Origin: an uncultured Eubacteriales bacterium
GTDB taxonomy: Bacteria > Bacillota > Clostridia > Peptostreptococcales > Anaerovoracaceae
NCBI GenBank assembly: GCA_900542565.1
Contig: UQOC01000027.1
Coordinates: 1 to 27,550 of the forward strand
DNA length: 27,550 nucleotides
Direction: 5' to 3'
The notes beneath the pieces are model-generated. The model saw nothing but the letters and a program-made list of their open reading frames with translations. It was not told the DNA's origin and did no database searches. Position 1 is the first letter of the stretch. Each line of letters starts with the position of its first letter. Shown here piece after piece: positions 1 to 8,253 of this stretch. The translations under genes were made by a program, and so were the position numbers.

Positions 1-1378
1 AAGCCAGTCCAAGGGCGTAACCTTTTTCTGTAAGGCGCAGGTCGGCGTTGTCCTGTCTGAGCACCAGCCGGTATTCGGCCCTTGAAGTCATTATCCTGTA
101 AGGCTCGTTGGTACCTTTGGTCACCAGATCGTCTATGAGTACGCCGATATAGGCTTCGTCCCTGCCCAGGACAAAAGGCTCCTTGCCTGCTATCTTGAGG
201 CTGGCGTTTATGCCGGCCATAAGTCCCTGGGCTGCAGCTTCTTCATATCCGGAGCTTCCGTTGAACTGTCCGGCACAGAAAAGATTTTCTATCTGGCGGC
301 TTTCCAGACTGAGTTTCAGATCCTGAGGATCTATGCAGTCGTACTCTATGGCATAAGCCGGGCGTACTATCCTGATGTTTTCAAGGCCGGGAATGGTGCT
401 GTAAAAGGCTTTCTGCACATCCTCCGGCAAACTGGACGACATGCCCTGTATATACATTTCGTCTGTATCCAGACCCTCCGGCTCGATAAAGAGCTGATGT
501 CTCTTTTTATCGGCAAATCTGTTTACCTTATCTTCGATGGACGGGCAGTATCTTGGGCCTATGCCCTCGATCTGTCCGCCGAACAGAGCCGAACGGTGGA
601 AATTGGCCCTTATCACATCGTGAGTCTCTTCGTTGGTATATGTGAGCCAGCAGGAAACTTTGTTTTCTCCTATATCGTCATTTAAAAAAGAAAACGGTAC
701 TGTCTTTTCATCGCCCTTCTGTTCCTGCATCTTTGAGTAGTCCAGACTGCTCCCAAGGCATCTGGCAGGAGTGCCGGTCTTAAACCTGCGCAGTTTCATG
801 CCGTGGGCCTTAAGGTTTTGGGCGAGAGTCTCTGATGGGGCCAGTCCGTTGGGCCCGCTGGCAAAGGCGGCGCTGCCGATGAATATCTTTCCGCCCAGGA
901 ATGTCCCCGTAGCAAGGATCACGGCCTTGGCCCCGTAATAAGTGTTCGTCTTGGTCAGCACTCCGCATGCACAGCCGTCTTTCAGCAATATATCGACGAC
1001 TTCTCCCTGCTTCATATCAAGACCAGGTGTTTTTTCTATAGTCTTTTTCATTTCGATATGATAGCGGTTCTTGTCGGCCTGGGCTCTTAGAGAGTGGACT
1101 GCCGGCCCTTTAGCTGTGTTGAGCATTTTGCTCTGGATAAAAGTCTTGTCGATGTTTATTCCCATTTCTCCGCCAAGAGCATCTATTTCTCTGACAAGAT
1201 GGCCCTTGCCCGTACCGCCTATTGATGGATTGCATGGCATCATGGCTATTGCCTCAAGGTTCATGGAAAACATAAGCGTCCTGTTTCCCATGCGTGCCGC
1301 TGCGAGGGCAGCTTCACAGCCTGCATGCCCTGCACCGACGACAATGACATCGTAATCTCCCATAAATATTTTTTCCAT
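1..1378 (-). CDS. mnmG: MnmG (GidA), tRNA uridine-34 carboxymethylaminomethyl modification FAD enzyme, 3' part cut by window edge
   Basis: With MnmE this FAD enzyme makes the 5-(carboxymethyl)aminomethyl group on wobble uridine 34 of certain tRNAs in the cytoplasm. Reading in from 1378, the protein opens [20 protein letters not shown], a Rossmann dinucleotide-binding motif ([10 protein letters not shown]). It continues with the family motifs [26 protein letters not shown] (read in parts) and later [12 protein letters not shown] and TSRAEYRL. About 459 residues are visible; the family is usually about 620-630, so only the C-terminal helical part is missing. The ATG at 1378 has a good AAAGGA Shine-Dalgarno inside the end of mnmE, and only 11 bases separate the genes, so the two are co-transcribed. 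Identification is from motifs and synteny and is very secure. Confidence 0.97.
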   Translation of the reverse strand, partial: MEKIFMGDYDVIVVGAGHAGCEAALAAARMGNRTLMFSMNLEAIAMMPCNPSIGGTGKGHLVREIDALGGEMGINIDKTFIQSKMLNTAKGPAVHSLRAQADKNRYHIEMKKTIEKTPGLDMKQGEVVDILLKDGCACGVLTKTNTYYGAKAVILATGTFLGGKIFIGSAAFASGPNGLAPSETLAQNLKAHGMKLRRFKTGTPARCLGSSLDYSKMQEQKGDEKTVPFSFLNDDIGENKVSCWLTYTNEETHDVIRANFHRSALFGGQIEGIGPRYCPSIEDKVNRFADKKRHQLFIEPEGLDTDEMYIQGMSSSLPEDVQKAFYSTIPGLENIRIVRPAYAIEYDCIDPQDLKLSLESRQIENLFCAGQFNGSSGYEEAAAQGLMAGINASLKIAGKEPFVLGRDEAYIGVLIDDLVTKGTNEPYRIMTSRAEYRLVLRQDNADLRLTEKGYALGLA

Positions 1379-1389
1379 TGCAAGTCCTT

Positions 1390-2760
1390 TCATTTTCCAA
1401 GGCAAAATCTTTCAAAAACTCTGTCAATTATATCCGGCACAGCAGTCTGCCCGGTTATCTCTCCAAGTGCCTCATATCCATGGTTGACATCAATCTCTAT
1501 AAGTTCAAGAGGCTGCCTGTCAATTATCATAGAAACCGCATCCTTCATGGATCCGGAAGCCTCCTGCAAAAGGGCTTTGTGCCTTGCGTTTGTGACTATG
1601 TTAGTCTCGCTCCTGGTCATATGTCCGCCGTACACCAGGTTTTCAACAACTTCTGCTAAAGTTTCCGTGCCTTCTCCGTTTATAAGAGAAGTCTTTATGA
1701 CACAGGCATTGGGCATATCTTTTTTTATATCGTCCTCAGAAATATAAATGCCTTTGTCTGTCTTGTTGAGAAGGACTATGACTTTTCTGTCGCCTATGGT
1801 CCTTATTATGTCCATGTCATCCCTTTCCAGAGGCCTGCTTGCATCTATGACAAATATCACAAGGTCAGAACGGTTAAAAGCTTCTTTACTCTTTTCTATC
1901 CCTATTCTTTCTATGGTATCATCTGTATCCCTTATACCGGCTGTATCTGTCAATACAACAGGTATATCCCTTATGACAAGTGTTTCTTCAATGGTATCTC
2001 TGGTGGTTCCCGGTATGTCTGTGACTATTGCTCTGTTTTCTCCCATGAGAGCATTCATAAGTGAAGATTTTCCAACATTAGGTTTTCCTATTATTGAAAT
2101 CTTCAGGCCTTCCCTTATTATACGCCCGGTATCTGATGTAGAAAGCAGCTTGTCAATTTTTTCTTTTATCTTTAAAATTGATTTTTTCAGATTGTCGTAT
2201 GTTATCTGTTCAATATCTTCGTCAGGATAATCTATGTTCACTGTCAGATTTACCAGGACATCCACAAGATCTTCTCTTATCTGTCCGATCTGTGCGGAAA
2301 ATACTCCTTCAAGCTGGCTCATGGCCACATCAAAGGTTTTTTCCGATCTGGCTCTTATAAGATCTATTACTGCTTCTGCCTGGGATAGATCCAGCCTGCC
2401 GTTGAGAAAAGCTCTTTTTGTAAATTCGCCTTTTTCTGCCAGCCGTGCACCGCTCCTCAGGACAAGTTCCAGTATGTTCCTGAGAGAGACAAAACTCCCG
2501 TGGCACTGGATCTCAGCCACATCCTCTGCCGTATAAGTATGAGGGCCTTTCATATAAACGGCCATAACTTCGTCTAATATCTTGCCTGTACCGGGATCTA
2601 TTATGTGACCGTATGAAAGGACCCGGCCTTTTATCTCATGTGATACCGGCACAAATATCCTGGTCAGTATCGGAAGCGCTTCTTCGCCGCTTATCCTTAT
2701 TATCCCTATGCCGCTTTCTCCCGGCGCCGTTCCTATTGCGGCTATGGTATCTTCTCTCAT
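1390..2760 (-). CDS. mnmE: MnmE (TrmE), tRNA modification GTPase
   Basis: This is the GTPase partner of MnmG in wobble-uridine modification. The 456-residue length is typical of the family. The N-terminal formyl-THF-binding-like domain starts [19 protein letters not shown]. The G domain is embedded in a helical domain and shows the G1 P-loop [10 protein letters not shown], a G2-like TTRDT, G3 DTAG and G4 NKTD. The C-terminus ends FCLGK, equivalent to the catalytic C(I/L)GK motif. The start ATG at 2760 is preceded by AGAGGG. A strong terminator hairpin lies only about 25 bases upstream (2786-2811), so expression must come from read-through or from a promoter inside jag. It is the upstream gene of the mnmE-mnmG pair. 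Confidence 0.98.
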   Translation of the reverse strand: MREDTIAAIGTAPGESGIGIIRISGEEALPILTRIFVPVSHEIKGRVLSYGHIIDPGTGKILDEVMAVYMKGPHTYTAEDVAEIQCHGSFVSLRNILELVLRSGARLAEKGEFTKRAFLNGRLDLSQAEAVIDLIRARSEKTFDVAMSQLEGVFSAQIGQIREDLVDVLVNLTVNIDYPDEDIEQITYDNLKKSILKIKEKIDKLLSTSDTGRIIREGLKISIIGKPNVGKSSLMNALMGENRAIVTDIPGTTRDTIEETLVIRDIPVVLTDTAGIRDTDDTIERIGIEKSKEAFNRSDLVIFVIDASRPLERDDMDIIRTIGDRKVIVLLNKTDKGIYISEDDIKKDMPNACVIKTSLINGEGTETLAEVVENLVYGGHMTRSETNIVTNARHKALLQEASGSMKDAVSMIIDRQPLELIEIDVNHGYEALGEITGQTAVPDIIDRVFERFCLGK

Positions 2761-2785
2761 TTTTCCCTCTGTCTTATATCTGATG

Positions 2786-2811
2786 AAAAAAGGGCTGCCG
2801 CAGGCAGCCCC
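2786..2811 (-). terminator. Rho-independent terminator after jag
   Basis: Read on the minus strand there is an 8-bp perfect GC-rich stem (2792-2799 with 2803-2810, GGGCTGCC and its complement) with a 3-base loop. A run of six T (2786-2791) follows directly. It ends the rpmH-jag transcript but lies between jag and mnmE, where the genes run in the same direction. It therefore probably attenuates rather than isolates mnmE-mnmG. Confidence 0.85.
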
Positions 2812-2816
2812 GTTGA

Positions 2817-3650
2817 TTATTTAAGTTCGATGATGACCCTTCTGTATGGATCCTGCCCTTCGCTCCTGGTCGTTACCTTTGGATGATCGTGAAGCGTCGC
2901 ATGTATTACCTTTCTCTCATAAGGATTCATAGGTTCAAGCTTGACGCTCCTTCTGGTCTTTACAACCTTATTGGCAAGCCTCAGTGCAAGAGCTTCGAGG
3001 GTCTTTTCTCTCTTTGCCCTGTAGTTTTCGGCATCTATCACTACTCTGACATATTTGTCCTGATCCTTGTTGACAACAAGACTGGTCAGATACTGGATAG
3101 CGTCGAGGGTCTGTCCTCTTTTACCGATAATAGTGCCGGAGTCTTTTCCCTGAACATTGATAAAGAGCATATCTTCACCTTTTCTGGCGGTTATGTCAAG
3201 GTCAAGTCCCATTTCTCCGGTGACTTTTTTAAGGAAGTCAAGTCCCTCGTGTTCTTCGCAAGGTTCAAGGGAAGATTCATCGATCTCTATGCTCTTGAGT
3301 ATCTTGGAGCTGCTGTCGCTCTCTTTATTCCTCTCCCTGCTTTTTTCTCTGTCTCTCTTTTTATTTTCTGTCCTGCGTGTTTCTGTTTTATGAATGTTCT
3401 TTGCCTCTTTTTCTTCGGCGCGGACAATGTCTCTTTCAGGTTCTTCTTTTGGATCGGAAGCGCCCGGCTGAAGAGATTTTTTCTTCTCTACCCTGACAAG
3501 CGCCAGTTTTGACCCTATTCCAAAAAATCCTCTTGAAGGCTCCTCTAAAACAGTAACATCGACTTCATCTATGGTAAGGTTCAGATCTTCCAGAGCCAGA
3601 CGAACGGCCGTGTCAACATCTGTTCCCCATTTTTCAGAAAAATCTGCCAT
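2817..3650 (-). CDS. jag: Jag/KhpB (EloR) RNA-binding protein with Jag-N, KH and R3H domains
   Basis: Jag (KhpB) is a cytoplasmic RNA-binding protein found next to yidC throughout Firmicutes. In streptococci it is linked to control of cell elongation. Visible parts are an N-terminal Jag domain (GFFGIGSKLALV), a highly charged Lys/Arg/Glu linker of roughly 70 residues, a KH domain with the GKRGQTLDAIQ loop, and a C-terminal R3H-type segment around EPMNPYERKVIH. The longest frame begins at a TTG at 3668, but that codon overlaps the GGAGG Shine-Dalgarno. The ATG at 3650, 11 bases after GGAGG, is the better start and gives 277 residues. Its Shine-Dalgarno is just past the yidC stop, so the genes are tightly coupled. 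A terminator follows at 2786-2811. Confidence 0.95.
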   Translation of the reverse strand: MADFSEKWGTDVDTAVRLALEDLNLTIDEVDVTVLEEPSRGFFGIGSKLALVRVEKKKSLQPGASDPKEEPERDIVRAEEKEAKNIHKTETRRTENKKRDREKSRERNKESDSSSKILKSIEIDESSLEPCEEHEGLDFLKKVTGEMGLDLDITARKGEDMLFINVQGKDSGTIIGKRGQTLDAIQYLTSLVVNKDQDKYVRVVIDAENYRAKREKTLEALALRLANKVVKTRRSVKLEPMNPYERKVIHATLHDHPKVTTRSEGQDPYRRVIIELK

Positions 3651-3674
3651 GTTTTGTTTTTCCTCCAATTTATT

Positions 3675-4394
3675 CTATGCTTTTACAGCTTTTGCTTTTT
3701 TCTTTTTATTTTTGCCGGTATCTCCTCCGGTCATTTCTTTTCTCATCTTTGCAAATCTGAGATTGAAGAATATCTGTATTATCTGGTTGAATGCCCAGTA
3801 GATGGCAAGCCCAGCAGGGTAGCTCCTTGCAAGGAGCAGGATCATAACAGGGAAAAGATATCTCATTATGATGTTCATCATCTTCATCTGCTCAGCGCTT
3901 GTTGCTCCGGCAGTATTTGTCTGTGACAGGAATGATGATAAAAATGTTGCTGCTCCGGCAATTATAGGCAGTACCCAAGGGTCAGGCTGTGCCAGGTCAG
4001 GTATCCACAGGAAAGATTCGTGGATAGCAAAAAGCATCGAATCAGACTCTATGTAGTTCATAGGATTTCTCAAAAGGGAGAACAGACCCATGATGATTAT
4101 CATCTGGATTATCATAGGCAGACATCCGCCGTACATGCTGCCGCCTTCCTCTTTGTAAAGTTCAGCGATCTTCTGGTTCATCATGTTCTGATCTTTGGCG
4201 TATTTCTGCTGTATCTCCCTGATCTTAGGCTGCATCCTCGACATTTTGATGGTCGATTTTATCTGCTTTGCATATAGCGGATACATCACAACTTTTATAA
4301 TGGCGGTAAATACGAGCAATGTTATACCGTAGTTACCTATAAAGTCGTACATCCAAGTTAGTAAGTAACTCAGAGGAGTTGCTAATATTCCCAT
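3675..4394 (-). CDS. yidC: YidC/OxaA-family membrane protein insertase
   Basis: YidC inserts and folds membrane proteins, alone or with SecYEG. At 239 residues this is the short Gram-positive form, without the large periplasmic domain of enterobacteria. No lipobox signal peptide is visible, unlike SpoIIIJ of Bacillus. The first membrane segment (about residues 18-40) carries Lys34 at the position of the conserved positively charged groove residue (TAIIKVVMYPL). It is followed by the cytoplasmic hairpin (MQPKIREIQQKYAKD) and four further hydrophobic segments. The C-terminal tail is very basic (KNKKKKAKAVKA), as expected for ribosome contact. The start ATG at 4394 has GGAGG at good spacing. Only 12 bases separate it from yidD. 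Confidence 0.96.
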   Translation of the reverse strand: MGILATPLSYLLTWMYDFIGNYGITLLVFTAIIKVVMYPLYAKQIKSTIKMSRMQPKIREIQQKYAKDQNMMNQKIAELYKEEGGSMYGGCLPMIIQMIIIMGLFSLLRNPMNYIESDSMLFAIHESFLWIPDLAQPDPWVLPIIAGAATFLSSFLSQTNTAGATSAEQMKMMNIIMRYLFPVMILLLARSYPAGLAIYWAFNQIIQIFFNLRFAKMRKEMTGGDTGKNKKKKAKAVKA

Positions 4395-4406
4395 TCATTT
4401 CCTCCA

Positions 4407-4637
4407 TTATTTTAAAGGATCGTACCCTCCCTCATGTCCGGGATGGCACTTTAAAATCCGTCTTATCCCAAGGTAAGTACCCTTGATGAGCCCGTATTTT
4501 TCAAGTGCTTGTATGAAATATACCGAACATGTTGGAATAAATCTGCACTTAGGCGGAAAAAGAGGTGAAATGCAGAGCTGATAAAACCTGATGAGCAGTA
4601 TCAGGATTTTTTTAAAAAAGTTGCTCACAAACTTCAT
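4407..4637 (-). CDS. yidD: YidD membrane protein insertion efficiency factor
   Basis: This 76-residue YidD family protein is a small membrane-associated factor that helps YidC-dependent insertion. Diagnostic residues are [20 protein letters not shown] followed by [13 protein letters not shown] and the C-terminal [15 protein letters not shown], with the three conserved cysteines. The N-terminus is a basic amphipathic/hydrophobic helix. Its start codon overlaps the rnpA stop as ATGA, a sign of translational coupling. The order rpmH-rnpA-yidD-yidC-jag is the usual one. Confidence 0.97.
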   Translation of the reverse strand: MKFVSNFFKKILILLIRFYQLCISPLFPPKCRFIPTCSVYFIQALEKYGLIKGTYLGIRRILKCHPGHEGGYDPLK

Positions 4638-4972
4638 TTCATTTTCACTCCGGTTCGTTTAAAGGCTGAAATAAGTGATCTCTCAACTTCCGCACATTTT
4701 TTTCCGCAAATAGTGTTTCTGGCAATGATTATGAAATCATAACCTGAGGGCAGCGATGGCGATATGGCCCTATAGCTTTCTTTCATCAGCCTCTTTGCCC
4801 TGTTCCTCTTTACACTGTTGCCGACTTTTTTACTTGCTAAAAAACCTGTTCTGTTGTATGAAAGTCCGTTGGGTCTGTAAAAGAGCACCACATATCTGTC
4901 GCCCACTGACTTTCCTCTTTTGTAGATTGCAGAAAAATCGCTGTTTTTCCTTAAAACATTTTTTTTCAGCAT
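4634..4972 (-). CDS. rnpA: Ribonuclease P protein component
   Basis: RnpA is the protein subunit of RNase P, which trims 5' leaders from precursor tRNAs together with the catalytic RNA (not in this window). It has 112 residues, a normal length. The signature RNR motif is [15 protein letters not shown], and the N-terminal part has the [20 protein letters not shown] strand-helix pattern (read in parts). The start ATG at 4972 is preceded by GAAGGAT. The 29-base gap to rpmH and the overlap with yidD indicate one operon driven from 5227-5255. Confidence 0.97.
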   Translation of the reverse strand: MLKKNVLRKNSDFSAIYKRGKSVGDRYVVLFYRPNGLSYNRTGFLASKKVGNSVKRNRAKRLMKESYRAISPSLPSGYDFIIIARNTICGKKCAEVERSLISAFKRTGVKMK

Positions 4973-5001
4973 AGTATCCTTCGGTTTTATCTGGCGATTT
5001 A

Positions 5002-5136
5002 TTAGGCGGTAAGTTTCTTTCTGCCCTTTGCTCTTCTTCTCTTAAGAACATTTCTTCCGTTCTTAGTGCTCATTCTCTTTCTGAATCCGTGTTCTTTCAT
5101 TCTCTGCCTTTTCTTAGGCTGATAAGTCTGTTTCAT
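5002..5136 (-). CDS. rpmH: Ribosomal protein bL34
   Basis: The 44-residue frame begins [18 protein letters not shown] and ends [12 protein letters not shown], which is unmistakably L34 of the large ribosomal subunit. It is extremely basic. The start ATG at 5136 has AAAGGAG ten bases upstream. It is the first gene of the minus-strand operon. Its leader runs from about 5220, under the consensus promoter at 5227-5255. Confidence 0.98.
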   Translation of the reverse strand: MKQTYQPKKRQRMKEHGFRKRMSTKNGRNVLKRRRAKGRKKLTA

Positions 5137-5226
5137 TACTTGATTTTCTCCTTTCGTTGCCCCTTATGGGTGTTCATCTGAATTTTAGTGTGGATCTGAA
5201 TTCCAATCCGACACATATGCCTGACT

Positions 5227-5255
5227 ATTATAAATGAAAAATGTTCAAATGTCAA
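5227..5255 (-). promoter_or_regulatory. Consensus sigma-A promoter of the rpmH operon
   Basis: On the minus strand there is a perfect TTGACA (5250-5255), a 17-base spacer and a perfect TATAAT (5227-5232). Transcription would start near 5220, giving a leader of about 85 bases before rpmH. A fully consensus promoter fits the high demand for ribosomal protein L34. Confidence 0.9.
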
Positions 5256-5270
5256 TCATTTTAGGCACAG

Positions 5271-5435
5271 GTGGCGCGATCTGGCTGTAGGTGGTGCGAG
5301 CAAAATGTAAAGCAAAATGCAAAAGTGCCATGGATAAAATGGATAAAGTGGGTATTTCCTCTTATCATCGGCTGGTTTATCCTTGGAGGCATATTTGTTG
5401 CATATGCCCAGATTTCAGGATACGGACCATTTTAA
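5271..5435 (+). CDS. Possible 54-residue single-span membrane peptide (unproven)
   Basis: An open frame from GTG 5271 to TAA 5433-5435 has an N-terminal CRWC pair, a Trp/Lys-rich stretch (VPWIKWIKWVF), one strong hydrophobic segment (FPLIIGWFILGGIFVAYA) and the end QISGYGPF. A shorter version would begin at the GTG codon just before PWIK. The composition looks like a real bitopic membrane peptide. However, neither start has a convincing Shine-Dalgarno, the frame lies in the oriC gap, and I recognise no family. It could be chance. I infer nothing about function. Confidence 0.25.
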   Translation: MARSGCRWCEQNVKQNAKVPWIKWIKWVFPLIIGWFILGGIFVAYAQISGYGPF

Positions 5436-5474
5436 CAGATATAGTATGATATGGTTAAAAACTTGTTCACAAAG

Positions 5475-5550
5475 TTATCCACGTGTTGTGGATAACTTTT
5501 ATAATTGTTTATTTTTAGAATATCACAAATTCATACTTGCCTGTGGATAA
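5475..5550 (+). other. oriC part 1: DnaA-box cluster upstream of dnaA
   Basis: There are two perfect DnaA boxes on the minus strand (TTATCCACA) at 5487-5495 and 5542-5550, and a near-perfect plus-strand box TTATCCACG at 5475-5483. The first pair forms a perfect 9-bp inverted repeat (5474-5482 with 5488-5496) around a 5-base spacer. A weaker TTGTTCACA lies at 5463-5471. By analogy with Bacillus this is the upstream half of a bipartite origin and the site of DnaA autoregulation. Confidence 0.88.
5500..5505 (+). promoter_or_regulatory. Likely dnaA -10 element
   Basis: A perfect TATAAT begins five bases after the head-to-head DnaA-box pair and about 95 bases upstream of dnaA. No good -35 hexamer is present: the 17-bp position falls inside the first DnaA box. 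If this is the dnaA promoter, bound DnaA would cover the -35 region and repress it. That is an inference from position. Confidence 0.5.
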
Positions 5551-5598
5551 CTTTTTGGATAGAATGTAGTTGTATCACATATAAAAGAAGGTTATTTA

Positions 5599-6960
5599 AT
5601 GGATTACAGTAAAATTTGGGAAAGCGTTTTAGAAAGGATAAAAGAGATAACCACTCAGATAAGTTTTGAGACATGGTTTCTCCCTTTAAAGATAAGAAAA
5701 ATAGACACTGACCTTAACATCGTCTACATAGAGGTAAACGCAGACAACAGAAGCGACTTTATAATAACTACCATAAAAAACCGCTATATTACAACCCTTG
5801 AAGGAGCTTTTAAAGAAGTCCTGGGAGATAATTTCCGCGTCATACTGAAAGATTCTTTATCCTACGGAGAAGATGACAACAAACAAAGTCAAAAGATAAA
5901 ACAGAAAAAGAATATTCTCGATAAAGAAAAGATATTCAATCCTAAATATACTTTTGATAACTTTGTAGTTGGAAACAGCAACAAGTATGCCCATGCAGCT
6001 GCCCTCGCCGTAGCCGAATCTCCATCTGAAGCATATAATCCCCTGTTCATATACGGCGGTTCAGGCCTTGGTAAGACTCACCTTATGCATGCCATAGGAA
6101 TATATCTCCTGGAGAATAATCCACAGATAAATGTGCTGTATGTATCCTCTGAAATGTTCACCAATGAATTTATCAAAGCCATCAATACAAAGACAATGAA
6201 CGATTTCAAGAAAAAATACAGGCAGGCAGATGTGCTTATGATAGACGACATACAGTTCCTTGGGGGAAAAAACGAAACACAGGAAGAATTTTTCCATACA
6301 TTCAATTCCCTCTACAACCTTAACAAGCAGATAATAATATCCAGCGACAAAGCTCCCAACAAGCTTGTAAACCTTGAAGAAAGACTGATCTCACGCTTTC
6401 AGTGGAACCTGATAGCAGATATACAGCCGGCCGACTACGAAACAAGAGTAGCCATCCTCCTCAAAAAAGTCGAAAACATGAACATAGACATAGACGACAA
6501 CCCTGATATTTACGATGTTGTCTGCATGATAGCCGAAAAAATAAAGGATAACATAAGAGAGCTGGAAGGCGCCCTTATCAGGGTAATATCTTTTTCACAG
6601 CTTTTAAACGAAAAGCTGGACAAGAACTTTGCAAGAAAAACTTTAAAAGATATATTCAGCAACATGGAAAAAACAGTCACTCCAGAAAAGATCAAAAAGA
6701 CTGTATGCAGACATTATGGTATAAAAATATCTGATATAGAATCATCAAAAAAGACCAACAACATAGCTTATCCAAGGCAGATCGCAATGTATCTCATAAG
6801 AGAGATGACAGATTATTCTCTTCCTAAGATAGGTCAGTTTTTCGGAGGAAAACATTATACCACTGTTTTGTATGCCTGCGAAAAAATAGAAAATGAAATG
6901 AAAACTGACAGAAATCTTGCGGAAATAATCGAAGCCATAAAAGAAGAAGTCAATGATTAA
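5599..6960 (+). CDS. dnaA: Chromosomal replication initiator protein DnaA
   Basis: DnaA is the AAA+ ATPase that binds DnaA boxes, melts oriC and loads the replicative helicase. Its 453 residues match the usual length. Domain I (about 1-85) starts DYSKIWESVLERI. A charged linker (about 95-112) follows. The AAA+ core has Walker A GGSGLGKTHLMHA (from about residue 153), Walker B IDDIQFLGGK (about 215) and the sensor region SRFQWNL. The C-terminal domain IV has the DnaA signature ending in GGKHYTTVLYACEKI. The ATG at 5599 has AGAAGG upstream. It is flanked on both sides by DnaA-box regions, which supports this as the true origin. Confidence 0.99.
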   Translation: MDYSKIWESVLERIKEITTQISFETWFLPLKIRKIDTDLNIVYIEVNADNRSDFIITTIKNRYITTLEGAFKEVLGDNFRVILKDSLSYGEDDNKQSQKIKQKKNILDKEKIFNPKYTFDNFVVGNSNKYAHAAALAVAESPSEAYNPLFIYGGSGLGKTHLMHAIGIYLLENNPQINVLYVSSEMFTNEFIKAINTKTMNDFKKKYRQADVLMIDDIQFLGGKNETQEEFFHTFNSLYNLNKQIIISSDKAPNKLVNLEERLISRFQWNLIADIQPADYETRVAILLKKVENMNIDIDDNPDIYDVVCMIAEKIKDNIRELEGALIRVISFSQLLNEKLDKNFARKTLKDIFSNMEKTVTPEKIKKTVCRHYGIKISDIESSKKTNNIAYPRQIAMYLIREMTDYSLPKIGQFFGGKHYTTVLYACEKIENEMKTDRNLAEIIEAIKEEVND

Positions 6961-7140
6961 AAAAGTTTTCCTAAAATTTTCATAACAATTAAAAAGATAT
7001 CCGGTAATTATCAACATGTTTTTTAACAGCATTTTTTGTTGATTTTTCAAATACTTTACAAGTTATCCACATATTTCACAAGGACTACTACTATTACTAC
7101 TATCAAAAAATATAATTACTAAATAATACGGAGGTATTTT
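6961..7140 (+). other. oriC part 2: DnaA box, DnaA-trio and AT-rich unwinding element between dnaA and dnaN
   Basis: A perfect plus-strand DnaA box TTATCCACA is at 7063-7071, with a one-mismatch box TTATCAACA at 7008-7016. Thirteen bases after the perfect box comes a run of trinucleotides, CTA x3, TTA, CTA x2 (7085-7102), matching the DnaA-trio element described for the Bacillus subtilis unwinding region. It is followed by 7103-7129, which is almost purely A/T. The arrangement box, short spacer, trio, AT-rich tract gives the direction of initial strand opening, toward dnaN. The dnaN Shine-Dalgarno CGGAGG is at the 3' end. Confidence 0.85.
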
Positions 7141-8253
7141 ATGAAATTTTCATGTAGCCAGCAAACTCTTTCAAAAGCCCTGAATATTGTCTCAAAAGCC
7201 GTGACGATCAGGACTACGATACCTATCCTGAAAGGCATACTCCTGAAAGTAGACGAAAATGGTATTTTGACCATGTCTGCTTCTGACCTTGATCTGAGCA
7301 TAGAAAAAAAGATAGAAGTTTCAGACCCTCAGCCTGGAGAAATAGTAGTACTTTCAAAACTTTTCGGAGATATAATCAGAAAGCTGCCTGAAGGGAACAT
7401 AACGATAGAAGAAAATTCAGGCAAAGTAAATATAAAATGTTCCAATTCGGAATTTAATATCATAGGTCTGGCTGCCGATGAATTTCCAAATATAGATCCA
7501 AAAGATTCTTATGAAGAAGAGCTTGTCTTTAACAAGGAGCTCTTAAAAGAAATGATAAGAAAGACTGCCTTTTCTGCCAGTATAGATGAAAACAGAGGTG
7601 CAATGACAGGTGTCCTCATCGAAATGGAAGAAAATACTCTCAGCATGGTCGCCATCGACGGTTTCCGTATGGCCATCGCCAGAGAGCAGATGAAAAATAA
7701 AAAAAGAGAAAATATCATAATACCTGCCAAGATACTGTCTGAAGTCAGCAGGATAATAACCGAATCAGAATTTGACAGCGAAGATGTGAATGTCCTGCTC
7801 AGCAAAAAGAACGCTGTTTTCAATATGGAAAATACAAAAGTGGTAATAAGGCTCCTGGAGGGAGAATTTATGAACTACAAGAGGATAATCCCTGCTGAAA
7901 ATCCTACCAAAGTTGTCCTCAACAGAAGCGACTTTCTTGAAAGCGTTGAAAGGGCTTCTCTTCTTGCGAAGGTTGGAAAGAACAATCTGATAAAACTTGA
8001 TATAAAAGACGGCAACATCGAGATCACCTCCAAGTCAGAAGAAGGAAATGTAAAAGAAGAAGTCATAGCTACAAAAGAAGGCAACGATCTTGTCATCGGA
8101 TTTAACTCCAAATATATGATAGATGCCCTCAAAGTCATAGATGACGAGAGCATAACCATGTTTTTCAACACCAGTGTAAGCCCTTGCCTTGTAAAACCTG
8201 TGACAGGAGACAGTTTTGAATATCTGATACTGCCTGTAAGGATAAGTCAGTAA
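7141..8253 (+). CDS. dnaN: DNA polymerase III beta subunit (sliding clamp)
   Basis: DnaN forms the ring-shaped dimer that tethers DNA polymerase III and many repair proteins to DNA. The 370 residues fit three repeated clamp domains. The N-terminus MKFSCSQQTLSKALNIVSKA, the mid-region LLKEMIRKTAFSAS and the C-terminal end YLILPVRIS are typical; the final residues form part of the peptide-binding cleft. The ATG at 7141 has GGAGG seven bases upstream. The stop codon overlaps the recF start (TAATG), so the two are translationally coupled. Confidence 0.98.
   Translation: MKFSCSQQTLSKALNIVSKAVTIRTTIPILKGILLKVDENGILTMSASDLDLSIEKKIEVSDPQPGEIVVLSKLFGDIIRKLPEGNITIEENSGKVNIKCSNSEFNIIGLAADEFPNIDPKDSYEEELVFNKELLKEMIRKTAFSASIDENRGAMTGVLIEMEENTLSMVAIDGFRMAIAREQMKNKKRENIIIPAKILSEVSRIITESEFDSEDVNVLLSKKNAVFNMENTKVVIRLLEGEFMNYKRIIPAENPTKVVLNRSDFLESVERASLLAKVGKNNLIKLDIKDGNIEITSKSEEGNVKEEVIATKEGNDLVIGFNSKYMIDALKVIDDESITMFFNTSVSPCLVKPVTGDSFEYLILPVRISQ

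Larger units (their letters stand above)
5137..5598. other. rpmH-dnaA intergenic region
   Basis: This 462-base gap separates two divergent operons. It contains the rpmH leader and its promoter (5227-5255, minus), a possible small membrane-peptide frame (5271-5435, plus), the dnaA-upstream DnaA-box cluster (5475-5550), a -10-like TATAAT (5500-5505) and the dnaA ribosome binding site. The rest is AT-rich and shows no further structure that I can support. Confidence 0.8.
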
